From the NCBI GenBank assembly GCA_016839345.1, contig JAEOUL010000108.1, forward strand, positions 1-64,000: a stretch of 64,000 nucleotides of DNA, written 5' to 3'. The translations under genes were made by a program, and so were the position numbers. Shown here in pieces: positions 1 through 7,665 of this stretch. Below the pieces are notes generated by a model, which was not told the origin of the DNA, ran no database searches, and worked only from the letters and a program-made list of their open reading frames with translations. Origin of the DNA: Candidatus Thorarchaeota archaeon (GTDB taxonomy: Archaea; Asgardarchaeota; Thorarchaeia; Thorarchaeales; Thorarchaeaceae). Numbering within the stretch: position 1 is the stretch's first letter; every line of letters begins with the position of its first letter.

Positions 1-596
1 ACAGTCAGAGCAAGTTTGCAGAAGAAGCATTTCAGAAGTTTGGATATAATCAGCTCTGCCAGAACATGCAGGGTTCAGGTTTTGACGTCACTACTGTTGA
101 CCTGAGTAAGGTGCCTATGAAGAAATTGAATTTTCTTGGAGAATATTTTGAAGATCCTGAACTGCCTGTGACCTTGCTAAACGCGGGATACTTCATCTCA
201 GTAGCAATACCAAAGACGCACTATCTTTCGTTTGTCACGGGAGTTCTAAAGAATCTCTTTGGAGTCCTTCCAAGAAAGGATCAGGCTTTCTATCATTCTA
301 GGATAAACGAGGTTATTGTAGACTTGGCCAGAATCATCAGACCGAACCTCAACATTGTGGATGCAAGAGTTGGCGTGGAAGGGTGGAATGGCCCGAAGAT
401 TAGGAAACTTGATGCTTTCATAGTGGGTCATGGAGCTGTTTCAGTGGATGCAACAATGACACGAATAATGGGCTTTAGACCGCAACAGGTCCGTCACATA
501 ATGGACACATACGACTATGATTTGGGCACGGTTGACCCTTCTGTTCTTGGAGAGTCTATTGAGTCACTTGCGGTCAAGTTTAATTCACCAATGTAG
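1..596 (+). CDS. DUF362 family protein, C-terminal part (cut by window start)
   Basis: The reading frame is open from base 3, upstream of the first ATG at 66, so the gene begins outside the window. About 198 residues are visible. The segment with IPKTHYLSFVTGVLKNLFG, a later VDARVGVEGWNGP stretch and a terminal D-T-MG-hinge pattern is typical of DUF362, whose members often occur with ferredoxin domains. No Cys-rich ferredoxin motif lies in the visible part. The function of the family is not established. The next gene starts 12 bp downstream, so the two may be cotranscribed. Confidence 0.75.
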   Translation, partial: SQSKFAEEAFQKFGYNQLCQNMQGSGFDVTTVDLSKVPMKKLNFLGEYFEDPELPVTLLNAGYFISVAIPKTHYLSFVTGVLKNLFGVLPRKDQAFYHSRINEVIVDLARIIRPNLNIVDARVGVEGWNGPKIRKLDAFIVGHGAVSVDATMTRIMGFRPQQVRHIMDTYDYDLGTVDPSVLGESIESLAVKFNSPM

Positions 597-608
597 GAAA
601 CTGTGAAT

Positions 609-1022
609 ATGCGACGAGTGCTATTTCTTTGCACTGGTAATTCAGCCAGAAGTCAGATGGCAGAAGCTCTCCTCAGATATCTTGGCGGGGAGGACTATGA
701 GGTATTCAGTGCAGGAACAGAACCTCAATCAGAAGTAAATCCATTTGTTTTAGAGGTTTTGAAGGAGAGAGGGATTCCGATTAAGGGGCTTTATCCTAAG
801 CTTGTCAATGAATTTGTGAACAAAGAGTTTGATGTGGTTGTAACGGTCTGTGATAGTGCCAAGCAGTCCTGCCCACACTTTCCAGGAGCCAAACAGATAC
901 AGCACTGGTCTCTTGAGGATCCTGCAGCTTTTCAGGGAACTTATGATGAAATTCTTTTCACTTTCAGGGAAACTCGTGATGAGATTGAGAGTAGAATCAA
1001 TGCACGTATTTTGGGGTCTTGA
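609..1022 (+). CDS. arsC: Arsenate reductase, ArsC / low-molecular-weight tyrosine phosphatase fold
   Basis: The protein has about 137 residues. The N-terminal phosphate-binding loop CTGNSAR (CX5R) follows directly after the first beta strand, and a second pair of cysteines occurs as VCDSAKQSC about 73 and 80 residues further on. This three-cysteine layout matches the thioredoxin-coupled arsenate reductases of the S. aureus pI258 type rather than plain phosphatases, which lack the downstream pair. LEDPAAF fits the acid DP loop. ATG 609 is preferred; an in-frame GTG at 603 would add two residues. No ars operator or dedicated arsenite pump is adjacent, so a role in arsenate detoxification is inferred from family only. 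Confidence 0.85.
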   Translation: MRRVLFLCTGNSARSQMAEALLRYLGGEDYEVFSAGTEPQSEVNPFVLEVLKERGIPIKGLYPKLVNEFVNKEFDVVVTVCDSAKQSCPHFPGAKQIQHWSLEDPAAFQGTYDEILFTFRETRDEIESRINARILGS

Positions 1023-1029
1023 CTGGAAC

Positions 1030-3042
1030 TTAGTTATCAATCCAACCCTCAAATTTTCTCTGCAGTGTTTTGGTATAGACCTTTTTCCAATCATAGTCTA
1101 CTTTGTTGCACCACTTGTAGACAACTTTTGGATGGATGTATGATTTGAGTGATGTGCCAAGATTCCATGTGCGGCTATCCTTTGCAAGAGCAAAGTCAAC
1201 CTCTATCTTTTTCTTTGCAAGTTCTGCTTTCGTTAGTCGGTCCTTTGTTGTTTCAACAGCTCGTTCAGCAGTGCTCAAGCGCTTTGTAGATTTCTCCTTC
1301 CACTCGCTATGTGCTTTCTGATGTCTTTCTAAAGAAACTCTACTCTTTTGGTACCGCTCACGAGCTTTCACGAGACCTGCTTCAGCCTTATCCAAACGTT
1401 CTCGTGTACTTTCAATTCGTTCTTGAGCTTCTTCCAATCGCTGTGTCTTAGTCGATTTTCCTTTACGTTTGCTTGTTCGTGTACGGCTCTTCTGTGCTCG
1501 AGCATTGTCCCATGTGGTCTTGGCCTTGTCACGTTTCTCACGCCAAGACCTAACAGATGCCATGTTCTTCTCAACTGAAACCTTCTGTTTTGAAATACGA
1601 ACCTGTTTGTTCTTTCGAATCTCATCTTCCTTCTTTTTGACTTTACGGAGATGTTGTTGTTTCTCTTTGAGCTGTGCTTTGGCTTTCTCGATTCTAACAT
1701 CAGCTTTCTTGATGCGTTCTTTGAATCTCTGAGCACTACGACTCCATCCCTTTGGTGCTTGCTTTGTATGGTTCATAACACGAGCGACCTCAAGATTTGC
1801 ACGCTTGAAGGCCTCCTTTTTTATGAACTCAGGATCCACTTTCCTTGCTTTGCTAGTCTTGAGCTCCTCACGCATTGTCACTGTTGCATGATAAGTTCTG
1901 AATACCTTTGCTGTGAGTTCAGGATAGACCTCACTCAAAAATCGGTTAACATGAGTGCTTCGAATACTTGGAAATATCTGAGCAATCTTCTTTGGATCTG
2001 CTCTAGTACGCCCTCCTTTCCGACTCTTGAAAGACTCGATTCGTTCGAGTGCATTGTTATAGAGTTCCTCTAACACCCTATATACATCAGATGGAAGCTC
2101 GATCTCCTTGTGCCAAGCCACACTATCCTTTCCCAAGAAATCAAAAATAACGAGACCATTCTTTAATGTAAGATGTTCAGCCCTTAACGTAGTTGCACCT
2201 ACGGTATCAGCTTCTTCAGGGTCTTTCTCATCCCCTACTCGTAGACTTAGACTATCGATCAAGTAACAAGCAGCTGCGACCATTCTTCTCTGCAGCTTCT
2301 CAGACTGAAGTCCTTCTATGATGTGTTCACGAATTTCTTCGATTCTTCGCTCCACTCTTAATGCTTTATCGAACTTGGCCGCTTCTCGTTCTTGTTTAAT
2401 TGGAGAACTGTCATGCAACCAGATGTATTTCACTTTGCCAGTCAGTTGATCAGTCCACTTAGCAATCCACATTGTATCAGGAGCCCAGACAAGTTCGCCC
2501 CAATCACCCTCCAAATGCTGTGCTGCTTCTGGATCAATGTTCAGTGTGATATCTTTCTTAGCAGCACCCTGTTTCCAACGACCCCTGAGTGGATGATCTC
2601 CACGGCCCATAAAGATTCCAGATGGTTCGGTTTGATAGTTTCCCAGCTCCATCCGCTCGCCATCAACAGTGGCGAAGCCATACTTCTCTTTCAGTCGCTC
2701 TCGGATGAGTTTTCTTTCTTCACGAGCAGATTTTTTCTCTTCAGAGGTGAGAATCTCCTTTGCTGCACGCTCTTCCTCAACAACCTTAATGACTTCTGAA
2801 AAATCGACCTCTTCAACTTTGAGTCTGGGACTGATTTTAAGTGCTTTACTGAAGTCCGTCATGAAATTCTTGGCAAATACTGGATCCTCAACATATGGTG
2901 TGCCAAGTTTCTTGACCCAGGCCACAGCCATCTCCTCCTGAAGTTGTGAGAGTTGAAGTTCTCTATCCCGGACTTTTATGGTGAGTCCAAGGGGTTCAGG
3001 AGGTTCGATAACAAGAATTCCATTATGTTCCAGTGTTTCCAT
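1030..3042 (-). CDS. top1: DNA topoisomerase IB (eukaryotic-type Topo I)
   Basis: The protein has 670 residues. It relaxes supercoils by a transient 3'-phosphotyrosyl link. The core domain occupies about residues 1-425. Catalytic signatures are in order: LRVGDEK (Arg), FLGKDS (Lys), FRTYHATVT (Arg) and NHTKQAPKGW (His, near residue 424). The C-terminal motif NLGTSLKSYIHP places the nucleophilic tyrosine at about residue 635. Between His and Tyr lies a Lys/Arg/Glu-rich coiled-coil linker of roughly 175 residues, much longer than the human linker. The N-terminal disordered region of eukaryotic enzymes is absent. Eukaryote-like Topo IB is known in Thaumarchaeota and some Asgard archaea, which supports the lineage call. 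The start is followed by a convincing core, and no better ATG is seen. Confidence 0.93.
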   Translation of the reverse strand: METLEHNGILVIEPPEPLGLTIKVRDRELQLSQLQEEMAVAWVKKLGTPYVEDPVFAKNFMTDFSKALKISPRLKVEEVDFSEVIKVVEEERAAKEILTSEEKKSAREERKLIRERLKEKYGFATVDGERMELGNYQTEPSGIFMGRGDHPLRGRWKQGAAKKDITLNIDPEAAQHLEGDWGELVWAPDTMWIAKWTDQLTGKVKYIWLHDSSPIKQEREAAKFDKALRVERRIEEIREHIIEGLQSEKLQRRMVAAACYLIDSLSLRVGDEKDPEEADTVGATTLRAEHLTLKNGLVIFDFLGKDSVAWHKEIELPSDVYRVLEELYNNALERIESFKSRKGGRTRADPKKIAQIFPSIRSTHVNRFLSEVYPELTAKVFRTYHATVTMREELKTSKARKVDPEFIKKEAFKRANLEVARVMNHTKQAPKGWSRSAQRFKERIKKADVRIEKAKAQLKEKQQHLRKVKKKEDEIRKNKQVRISKQKVSVEKNMASVRSWREKRDKAKTTWDNARAQKSRTRTSKRKGKSTKTQRLEEAQERIESTRERLDKAEAGLVKARERYQKSRVSLERHQKAHSEWKEKSTKRLSTAERAVETTKDRLTKAELAKKKIEVDFALAKDSRTWNLGTSLKSYIHPKVVYKWCNKVDYDWKKVYTKTLQRKFEGWIDN

Positions 3043-3126
3043 GTAGGTGTCCTCGTCTTCTCTCGTTTGCTATCAGCGTTAACAAAAGGATTACGCTACC
3101 AAACTTGGCTTAATCAAGGAGAATGG

Positions 3127-3200
3127 TGCGGCCAGCGGGATTTGAACCCGCCTCAGCAGCTTGGAAGGCTGCGATCCTAACCAGGCTAGACTATGGCCGC
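3127..3200 (-). tRNA. tRNA-Gly(TCC)
   Basis: On the minus strand the 7-bp acceptor stem is gcggcca/tggccgc. The anticodon arm is gcagc-cttccaa-gctgc with anticodon TCC, and the T-arm is gcggg-ttcaaat-cccgc. The discriminator is A at 3127, and CCA is encoded next (3126-3124). No intron is present. A TTAAAT box about 25 bp upstream (near 3224-3229) fits an archaeal promoter. Confidence 0.96.
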
Positions 3201-3299
3201 AGTGAAGGCAAAGAACTCGAAGTGTTGATTTAAGGATATTGTTCAGTATCAGCACAATGAATGAAAATCGAGCTGTTTTTGCTATTGTAAATCATCTGC

Positions 3300-4004
3300 T
3301 CAAGTAGTCGAGTAACGCTTCTCTATGATTCCAACATTATGGGAATAAGTCCATAAAATCTCAGAGCATACATGCCATGCCATCATAACATCTACATCAA
3401 ACTCTAGTTGTAAGTCAAACAAAGAGATTGTTGCGTCTGAAAAATCACCATGTGGGAAAGCTCCCACACCAACTACAACAGGTACAGATGGATCGGTTGG
3501 AATCAATTTCGAGAGTCGACGAATAGTTGTCCGATCTCCACGTTCAGTTGCAAGGATACTAAGTTCTGCTTTCAGGTCTAACATTAAGTCACTCAATGGC
3601 TTTCTGATTATTCGCAGTAATGCTTCTCCTTCTGGTGGAACTTGACCAGACAGAAGGAGTTGCTCAATCAGACCGACAAATCGGTCATAGTTCCGGGGGA
3701 GCCTGACATCTGATCTTACCTCAATAAGGCGTCCGTCTTGAAGGTGAAGATAGACATTTAGGAGACCAGCTTTACAGAGAGGCGTTTCGAGAATGGACAT
3801 GAGACAGAAAAAAGTGATATCTGGTCGCCCTCGACGTTCACTCTCAGAGAGTTTAGTCATTGCTTGACCATGATGCGTCTGATCAAGTAACAGCTCGGTC
3901 GGTTTCTTACCTCGACGAGTTGCATGTTTCTGAATCTGCTTCAGGCTAGAGATTTCACTAGGAACCAACTCGAGTGCGCAGTCTAGAAGTATGATGTGTA
4001 GCAT
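3300..4004 (-). CDS. nep1: Nep1/Emg1, rRNA pseudouridine N1-methyltransferase
   Basis: The protein has 234 residues and a SPOUT fold. In archaea and eukaryotes it methylates a pseudouridine in helix 35 of small-subunit rRNA during 30S/40S assembly. Visible family motifs in order are LLLDQTHHGQAM near residue 40, RGRPDITFFCL, ETPLCKAG, a VYLHL-DGRLIEV strand, R-LPRNYDRFVGLIEQLL, and the C-terminal FPHGDF loop of the SAM-binding knot. Length is normal for the family. It is divergent from the RNase P/CRM operon, with about 80 bp between them. Confidence 0.93.
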   Translation of the reverse strand: MLHIILLDCALELVPSEISSLKQIQKHATRRGKKPTELLLDQTHHGQAMTKLSESERRGRPDITFFCLMSILETPLCKAGLLNVYLHLQDGRLIEVRSDVRLPRNYDRFVGLIEQLLLSGQVPPEGEALLRIIRKPLSDLMLDLKAELSILATERGDRTTIRRLSKLIPTDPSVPVVVGVGAFPHGDFSDATISLFDLQLEFDVDVMMAWHVCSEILWTYSHNVGIIEKRYSTT

Positions 4005-4082
4005 CAGAGGTCTCCTAGAAGATGTTCAACACGAACGATTTAAGCAGTTTGACCAATGGTATGACCTGTCAGGTGTCAGGTC

Positions 4083-4424
4083 TTGACGAGAAGAAGTGGC
4101 CCAAGGGCAAAGGCGAAACGTCTAACACAGGCGAGAGTAGATATCCTCTGGGAACAGGCTCAAGAAAAGATGAGAGAGGGTCGACCCGATGTAGCACGAC
4201 GCCACATACTCAGTGCTCGAAAGATTGCGCAGAAGACCAGAACAAAATTGCCTCGACATATGAGTAGGAGAATCTGCAAAATATGTGGAACTGTACTCAT
4301 TCCAGGAGATAGCTGTAGAGTGCGTGTCAGAAACAATAGATCAAAGCATATGACTGTGACTTGTCTGAGCTGTGGATCGATTAAGAGACACTACATCAAG
4401 ACCGAGTCCACAAGCATAGGTTAA
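4083..4424 (+). CDS. rnp4: RNase P protein component 4 (Rpp21/Rpr2)
   Basis: The protein has 113 residues and is a subunit of archaeal RNase P, which removes tRNA 5' leaders. The N-terminal helical half is basic (ARRHILSARKIAQKTRTKLP). The C-terminal zinc ribbon has two pairs, CKIC and CLSC, separated by an SCRVRVRNNRSKHM stretch typical of Rpp21. The start is TTG at 4083, since the in-frame region before it has no better candidate. The stop overlaps the ATG of the next gene by one base, indicating translational coupling. Confidence 0.92.
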   Translation: MTRRSGPRAKAKRLTQARVDILWEQAQEKMREGRPDVARRHILSARKIAQKTRTKLPRHMSRRICKICGTVLIPGDSCRVRVRNNRSKHMTVTCLSCGSIKRHYIKTESTSIG

Positions 4425-4741
4425 TGAGCAATACCATATCAACTGACCTGATTCCTATGAAAGATATGAAGGACCCAAAAAGGATTCAAATTACTTGGCA
4501 AGAGCCCGCAATGATGCAGATTGGAAAAGCGGGTGTGTCAGACAATATTGTTGGAGAAGCAAAGAGACTTCTCAAAAAACATCAATACATCAAGGTCCGT
4601 ATTCTACGTAGCGCCATTGAAAACACTAACAAACACGATATTATTCAACTTCTGTGTCAAAAAACTGGAGCTATATTTGATGGTGTTCGTGGAAACACAG
4701 CTGTGATTTACAAAACTCACCAGATGCGAGGTCTTCAGTAG
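4424..4741 (+). CDS. CRM-domain (YhbY/CRS1) RNA-binding protein
   Basis: The protein has 105 residues. The core PAMMQIGKAGVSDNIVGEA followed by a KKHQYIKVRILRSA strand matches the CRM/YhbY fold, which binds rRNA precursors in bacteria and splices organellar introns in plants. The usual GxxG loop appears as QIGKAG with a preceding shift. The C-terminal strand GAIFDGVRGNTAVIYK completes the fold. It overlaps the RNase P subunit gene by one base, consistent with a role in RNA maturation or ribosome assembly. The exact RNA target is unknown. Confidence 0.85.
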   Translation: MSNTISTDLIPMKDMKDPKRIQITWQEPAMMQIGKAGVSDNIVGEAKRLLKKHQYIKVRILRSAIENTNKHDIIQLLCQKTGAIFDGVRGNTAVIYKTHQMRGLQ

Positions 4742-4806
4742 GAATCCATTCTGCCAACACAACGATAATCTTTTATGCGGACTCTAGACGGTGGGTCCAG
4801 CCTTTT

Positions 4807-4849
4807 GAGATAGGTCATTCGCCGAACTTGGATGAGGTGACCTGTTCTC
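4807..4849 (+). promoter_or_regulatory. Leader hairpin upstream of eS19
   Basis: A stem GAGA-t-AGGTCA (4807-4817) pairs with TGACCT-gt-TCTC (4838-4849), ten base pairs interrupted by a small internal loop. A TATA-like cttttatgc lies at about 4770-4777, which would place transcription start near 4800. The hairpin would then sit in the 5' leader of the ribosomal operon, 21 bp before the eS19 ATG. A regulatory role is inferred, not shown. Confidence 0.45.
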
Positions 4850-4870
4850 AATGAATTTGGTGACAGACAT

Positions 4871-5323
4871 ATGCCTACAGTTTACGATATTCCGGCAAAC
4901 ATTATGATACGCCGGCTCGCACAGGACCTAAAGTCCCGAGAGGAGATTGCTCCGCCCACTTGGATACAGTTTGTGAAAACTGGAGCCCATAAGGAGCGCG
5001 CTCCAGATGAACCAGATTTCTGGTTTGTCAGGTGTGCAAGCATTCTCCGAAAGGTCTACCTCAACGGACCAATAGGTACTGAGAGACTACGTATCGATTA
5101 TGGCGGAAGGAAACGACGTGGTGCAAAACCCAACAAGTTCCACAAGGGCAGTGGTGCCATTGTGAGAACTGCGCTCCAACAGCTCGAAAGGGCTGGCTTC
5201 ATCATGAAGCAGGGGACAAAGGGTCGAGATATGACCGATATTGGTAGATCCTATATGGACAAACTGTCATCAGCTTTGAAGAAAGAACTCTCAAAGGCAA
5301 TCCCAGAACTGGAGAACTATTGA
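4871..5323 (+). CDS. rps19e: Ribosomal protein eS19
   Basis: The protein has 150 residues, the usual archaeal length, and belongs to the small-subunit head. Diagnostic stretches are an N-terminal TVYDIPAN, WIQFVKTGAHKERAP, DFWFVRCASILRKVY, then GP-G-ERLR-DYGGRKRRGAKP, and the LQQLERAGFI helix near the end. It begins a tightly spaced plus-strand operon (eS19, PDCD5, eL39, eL31, aIF6, eL20, prefoldin, FtsY), a gene order shared by many archaea. Confidence 0.97.
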   Translation: MPTVYDIPANIMIRRLAQDLKSREEIAPPTWIQFVKTGAHKERAPDEPDFWFVRCASILRKVYLNGPIGTERLRIDYGGRKRRGAKPNKFHKGSGAIVRTALQQLERAGFIMKQGTKGRDMTDIGRSYMDKLSSALKKELSKAIPELENY

Positions 5324-5341
5324 GCCAGGTGAGCAGGCATA

Positions 5342-5671
5342 ATGAGTGATGATGAACTCGAAGCTATCCGCCAACGAAAAGAGGCACAACTTCGGGAACA
5401 AGCACTCAGGGAACAGGCTACCGAGCAGCAAATTGCTGAGGCTCAAGCACAGAAGGAAGCTCTGCTGAGGCAGATACTCACTCCTGAGGCACGTGCGCGT
5501 CTCACCAATATCAGAATGGTGAAACCCCAGTTTGCCGAACAGATTGAGTTACAACTCATTCAGCTGGCGAGCTCCGGGAAGCTTAGAAATCGGGTAACTG
5601 ATGAGCAACTGAAAGGCCTCTTGCAACAGCTCCAAGGAAGGGAACGCGAACGAAAAATATCGTTTAGATAA
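5342..5671 (+). CDS. PDCD5/TFAR19-family DNA-binding protein
   Basis: The protein has 109 residues. A long Glu/Gln/Arg-rich N-terminal helix leads into the conserved core LTPEARARLTNIRMVKPQFA, then an E-QLIQLASSGKL helix. This three-helix bundle is shared with eukaryotic PDCD5 and archaeal MTH1615. Archaeal members bind DNA weakly, and their physiological role is unsettled. It lies between eS19 and eL39 as in most archaea, and its last base abuts the eL39 gene. Confidence 0.93.
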   Translation: MSDDELEAIRQRKEAQLREQALREQATEQQIAEAQAQKEALLRQILTPEARARLTNIRMVKPQFAEQIELQLIQLASSGKLRNRVTDEQLKGLLQQLQGRERERKISFR

Positions 5672-5848
5672 ATGGCTGCAAAGGTGAAGAAAATGGCACG
5701 AAACAAGCCACTAGCAAAGAAGTTGAGGATGGCAAAAGCGATGAGAAGTAATTCCTCAGTTCCTACATGGGTCGTCATCAAGACAGGTGGTAAACTGAGA
5801 AGAACACCTTCGCAGCGTAACTGGCGTCAGACTAAGCTAAAGCCATAG
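5672..5848 (+). CDS. rpl39e: Ribosomal protein eL39
   Basis: This is a 58-codon gene that is easily overlooked because it is short. The translation contains [17 protein letters not shown], then a [17 protein letters not shown] segment and the terminal [10 protein letters not shown], matching eL39, which lines the peptide exit tunnel. The start may be ATG 5672 or the second ATG at 5693; the latter gives the classical MARNKP start and 51 residues. It is cotranscribed with eS19 and eL31. Confidence 0.93.
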   Translation: MAAKVKKMARNKPLAKKLRMAKAMRSNSSVPTWVVIKTGGKLRRTPSQRNWRQTKLKP

Positions 5849-5862
5849 TCAGGTGGGCATAG

Positions 5863-6285
5863 ATGTCAAAGAAGAAGAAAAAAGCAGAAACCAAGGTCTC
5901 TGAAGAGAAACCAGAGATTGAAGAGATAGAAGAGACCGAAGATATCGAAGAGATTGAAGAGGCACCCGCTGACGCTGAGGAAGTTGAAGAAGTTCCTGAG
6001 GAAGTAAAACCCGAAGAGGAAGAAGAGATTATTGACGAACGGATTTACACTGTTCCCTTGAGGAAAGCCTACTGGACAGGAAGTAGACTCCGAAGGTCAA
6101 ACAAGGCTGTTAGAATGCTCAGAGAGTTTGTCGAGAGACATATGAAGCCTGAGGAGCTACTCATTCAACCTGAAGTAAATGAACGAATCTGGGCTAGAGG
6201 TATACAAAAGCCTCCTAGAAGGTTAAGGATTCGAGCGACCAAGAACTCAGAAAATCTTGTGCGCGTCTATCTTGCGGAGGGATAG
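5863..6285 (+). CDS. rpl31e: Ribosomal protein eL31 with acidic N-terminal extension
   Basis: The protein has 140 residues. The eL31 domain starts near residue 60 (ERIYTVPLRKAYWTGSRLRR, then RMLREFVERHMK and the basic ARGIQKPPRRLRIRATK). This part has the usual 80-90 residues. It is preceded by a short Lys tract and about 45 residues made almost entirely of Glu, Ile, Asp, Pro and Val, including repeated EEIEE units. Such an acidic tail is not part of the standard protein and could contact basic partners or act as a chaperone-like shield. ATG 5863 follows a GGTGGGC stretch. Confidence 0.93.
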   Translation: MSKKKKKAETKVSEEKPEIEEIEETEDIEEIEEAPADAEEVEEVPEEVKPEEEEEIIDERIYTVPLRKAYWTGSRLRRSNKAVRMLREFVERHMKPEELLIQPEVNERIWARGIQKPPRRLRIRATKNSENLVRVYLAEG

Positions 6286-6291
6286 TCCAGA

Positions 6292-6957
6292 ATGATCGCC
6301 CGAACCGATTTCGAGGGCGATTCTAATGTTGGAGCCTATGGAATCGCCACAGACAGCTTTGTATTTACTAGTTCGAATATGTCAGAGAAAGGACTAGATA
6401 CAATCGAGAGGACATTCAATTTGCCACTCATTCAATCAACTGTTGGTACTCTAGATGCGATAGGTCTGGTTTCAGTGGCAACCTCTAATGGCATTCTTCT
6501 CCCTTATACAACGACTGATGACGAATTGGCACAAATCAAAGCAGCTTCTGGAGTCAATGCTGACTGGATAGATGATAAAATGACCGCACTTGGGAATATT
6601 ATCATTGCCAATGACAATGGAGCGATGTGTCATCCTGATTTTAATTTTAAGGCAAGGCAAAAAATCTCTGATACACTTGGAGTTGAAGTGGTTCCAGGCA
6701 GCATTGCTAGATTGCCAATTGTAGGAGCAAATACAGTGGCAACCAACAAGGGGGCAATTGTGCATCCTTTAGCAACTACAGGTGAAATAGAACTCCTAGC
6801 ACAGCTGTTAAAAGTACACGTCGAGGTCGGAACAGTGAACAGAGGAAGTCCATACGCTAGTCTTGGTGTATTGGCAAATGTCGATGGAATGATAGCAGGG
6901 TCTGACACAACCGGTGTTGAATTGGCTCACATAAGTCAGGTCCTAGGATTTGTATGA
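6292..6957 (+). CDS. eif6: Translation initiation factor aIF6
   Basis: The protein has 221 residues, the standard length. It binds the large subunit at uL14 and prevents premature subunit joining. The five-fold repeated pentein fold is reflected in recurring units such as NVGAYGIATDSFVFT, STVGTLDAIGLVSVATSNGILLP, PIVGANTVATNKGAIVHP and GSPYASLGVLANVDGMIAG. It starts 6 bp after the eL31 stop. Its position between eL31 and eL20 is the conserved archaeal order. Confidence 0.96.
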   Translation: MIARTDFEGDSNVGAYGIATDSFVFTSSNMSEKGLDTIERTFNLPLIQSTVGTLDAIGLVSVATSNGILLPYTTTDDELAQIKAASGVNADWIDDKMTALGNIIIANDNGAMCHPDFNFKARQKISDTLGVEVVPGSIARLPIVGANTVATNKGAIVHPLATTGEIELLAQLLKVHVEVGTVNRGSPYASLGVLANVDGMIAGSDTTGVELAHISQVLGFV

Positions 6958-6972
6958 TGAGGTGAAACTTGG

Positions 6973-7215
6973 ATGTCGAAAATCTGGCGTGCATCAGGTG
7001 CTTATAAGAAGAAGAAAAGGAATTTTATTTTCACTCGAGAGTTGTTTGCTGAGAAGGAGTCTCATGCGAGGGAAAAGGTTCTCTCTGAGCTGGGAAGCCG
7101 TCATAGAGTGAAACGAAGAGAGATAGAGATTAAGGAAATCAAAGAAATAAAACCCGAAGAAGTTCAAGATCTTGATCTCAGAAAAATACTCGGACTGGAG
7201 ACCGACTTCTCATGA
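6973..7215 (+). CDS. rplX: Ribosomal protein eL20 (LX / L18a)
   Basis: The protein has 80 residues. The N-terminus IWRASGAYKKKKRNFIFTRELFAEKE and the middle ELGSRHRVKRREIEI strand are typical of archaeal LX. The C-terminus overlaps the next gene by 4 bp (ATGA), implying translational coupling to prefoldin alpha. Confidence 0.9.
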   Translation: MSKIWRASGAYKKKKRNFIFTRELFAEKESHAREKVLSELGSRHRVKRREIEIKEIKEIKPEEVQDLDLRKILGLETDFS

Positions 7216-7661
7216 CAGAAGAACAGCAGAAGCTGCTTCAAAGAATCTATACTGAACAACAGATGACTGAATCAAATCTTGGTCTCATGCAGCAGCGTCT
7301 AGAGGCAATTCAAGTATATCTCACAAATTACCGCTCAGGTCTAATGGTACTCGAAGAGATTGAAAAGAAGGAGGAGGGGGAAGAGATGCTGATTAACGTA
7401 GGGGGAAGCATCTTTGTGGAAGCAAAACTCTTGAACCCAGATAAGGTAACACGTGGACTTGGAAGTGGAATCAGGGTAGAACAGAGTGTTACTACAGCAA
7501 AAGAGGTTGTATCAGATGCTGTAGAGAGTCTCGAAAAGCAATATGAAAAACTAGCTCAAGAGTATCAGAGTCTTATCCAACGTGCATCCATTCTCAATGC
7601 ACAATTTCAACAACTTGCAGCACAGATTCAAGGTTCTCAACCCCCTAGTGAGGAGGAGTAA
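7212..7661 (+). CDS. pfdA: Prefoldin subunit alpha
   Basis: The protein has 149 residues. Two long coiled-coil helices (residues 1-55 and about 95-140) flank a central beta segment with EEMLINVGGSIFVEAKL and DKVTRGLGSGIRVEQ, the signature of the alpha class that forms the hexamer core. It holds nascent chains for the thermosome. A Gln/Pro/Glu-rich tail follows. It is in the ribosomal operon, coupled to eL20 and 4 bp before FtsY. Confidence 0.93.
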   Translation: MTEEQQKLLQRIYTEQQMTESNLGLMQQRLEAIQVYLTNYRSGLMVLEEIEKKEEGEEMLINVGGSIFVEAKLLNPDKVTRGLGSGIRVEQSVTTAKEVVSDAVESLEKQYEKLAQEYQSLIQRASILNAQFQQLAAQIQGSQPPSEEE

Positions 7662-7665
7662 CTGA

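Noticed and set aside
850..1143. 97-residue frame over the end of arsC
   Set aside because: It overlaps two well-supported genes and shows no family features.
1348..2073. Several 60-140-residue frames opposite the Topo IB linker
   Set aside because: They arise from the Lys/Arg/Glu-rich codons of the linker read on the other strand (Ser/Phe/Cys-rich) and lack start signals.
4022..4267. 81-residue frame overlapping the RNase P subunit gene
   Set aside because: The overlapping frame encodes the recognisable Rpp21 zinc ribbon, so this frame is a shadow.
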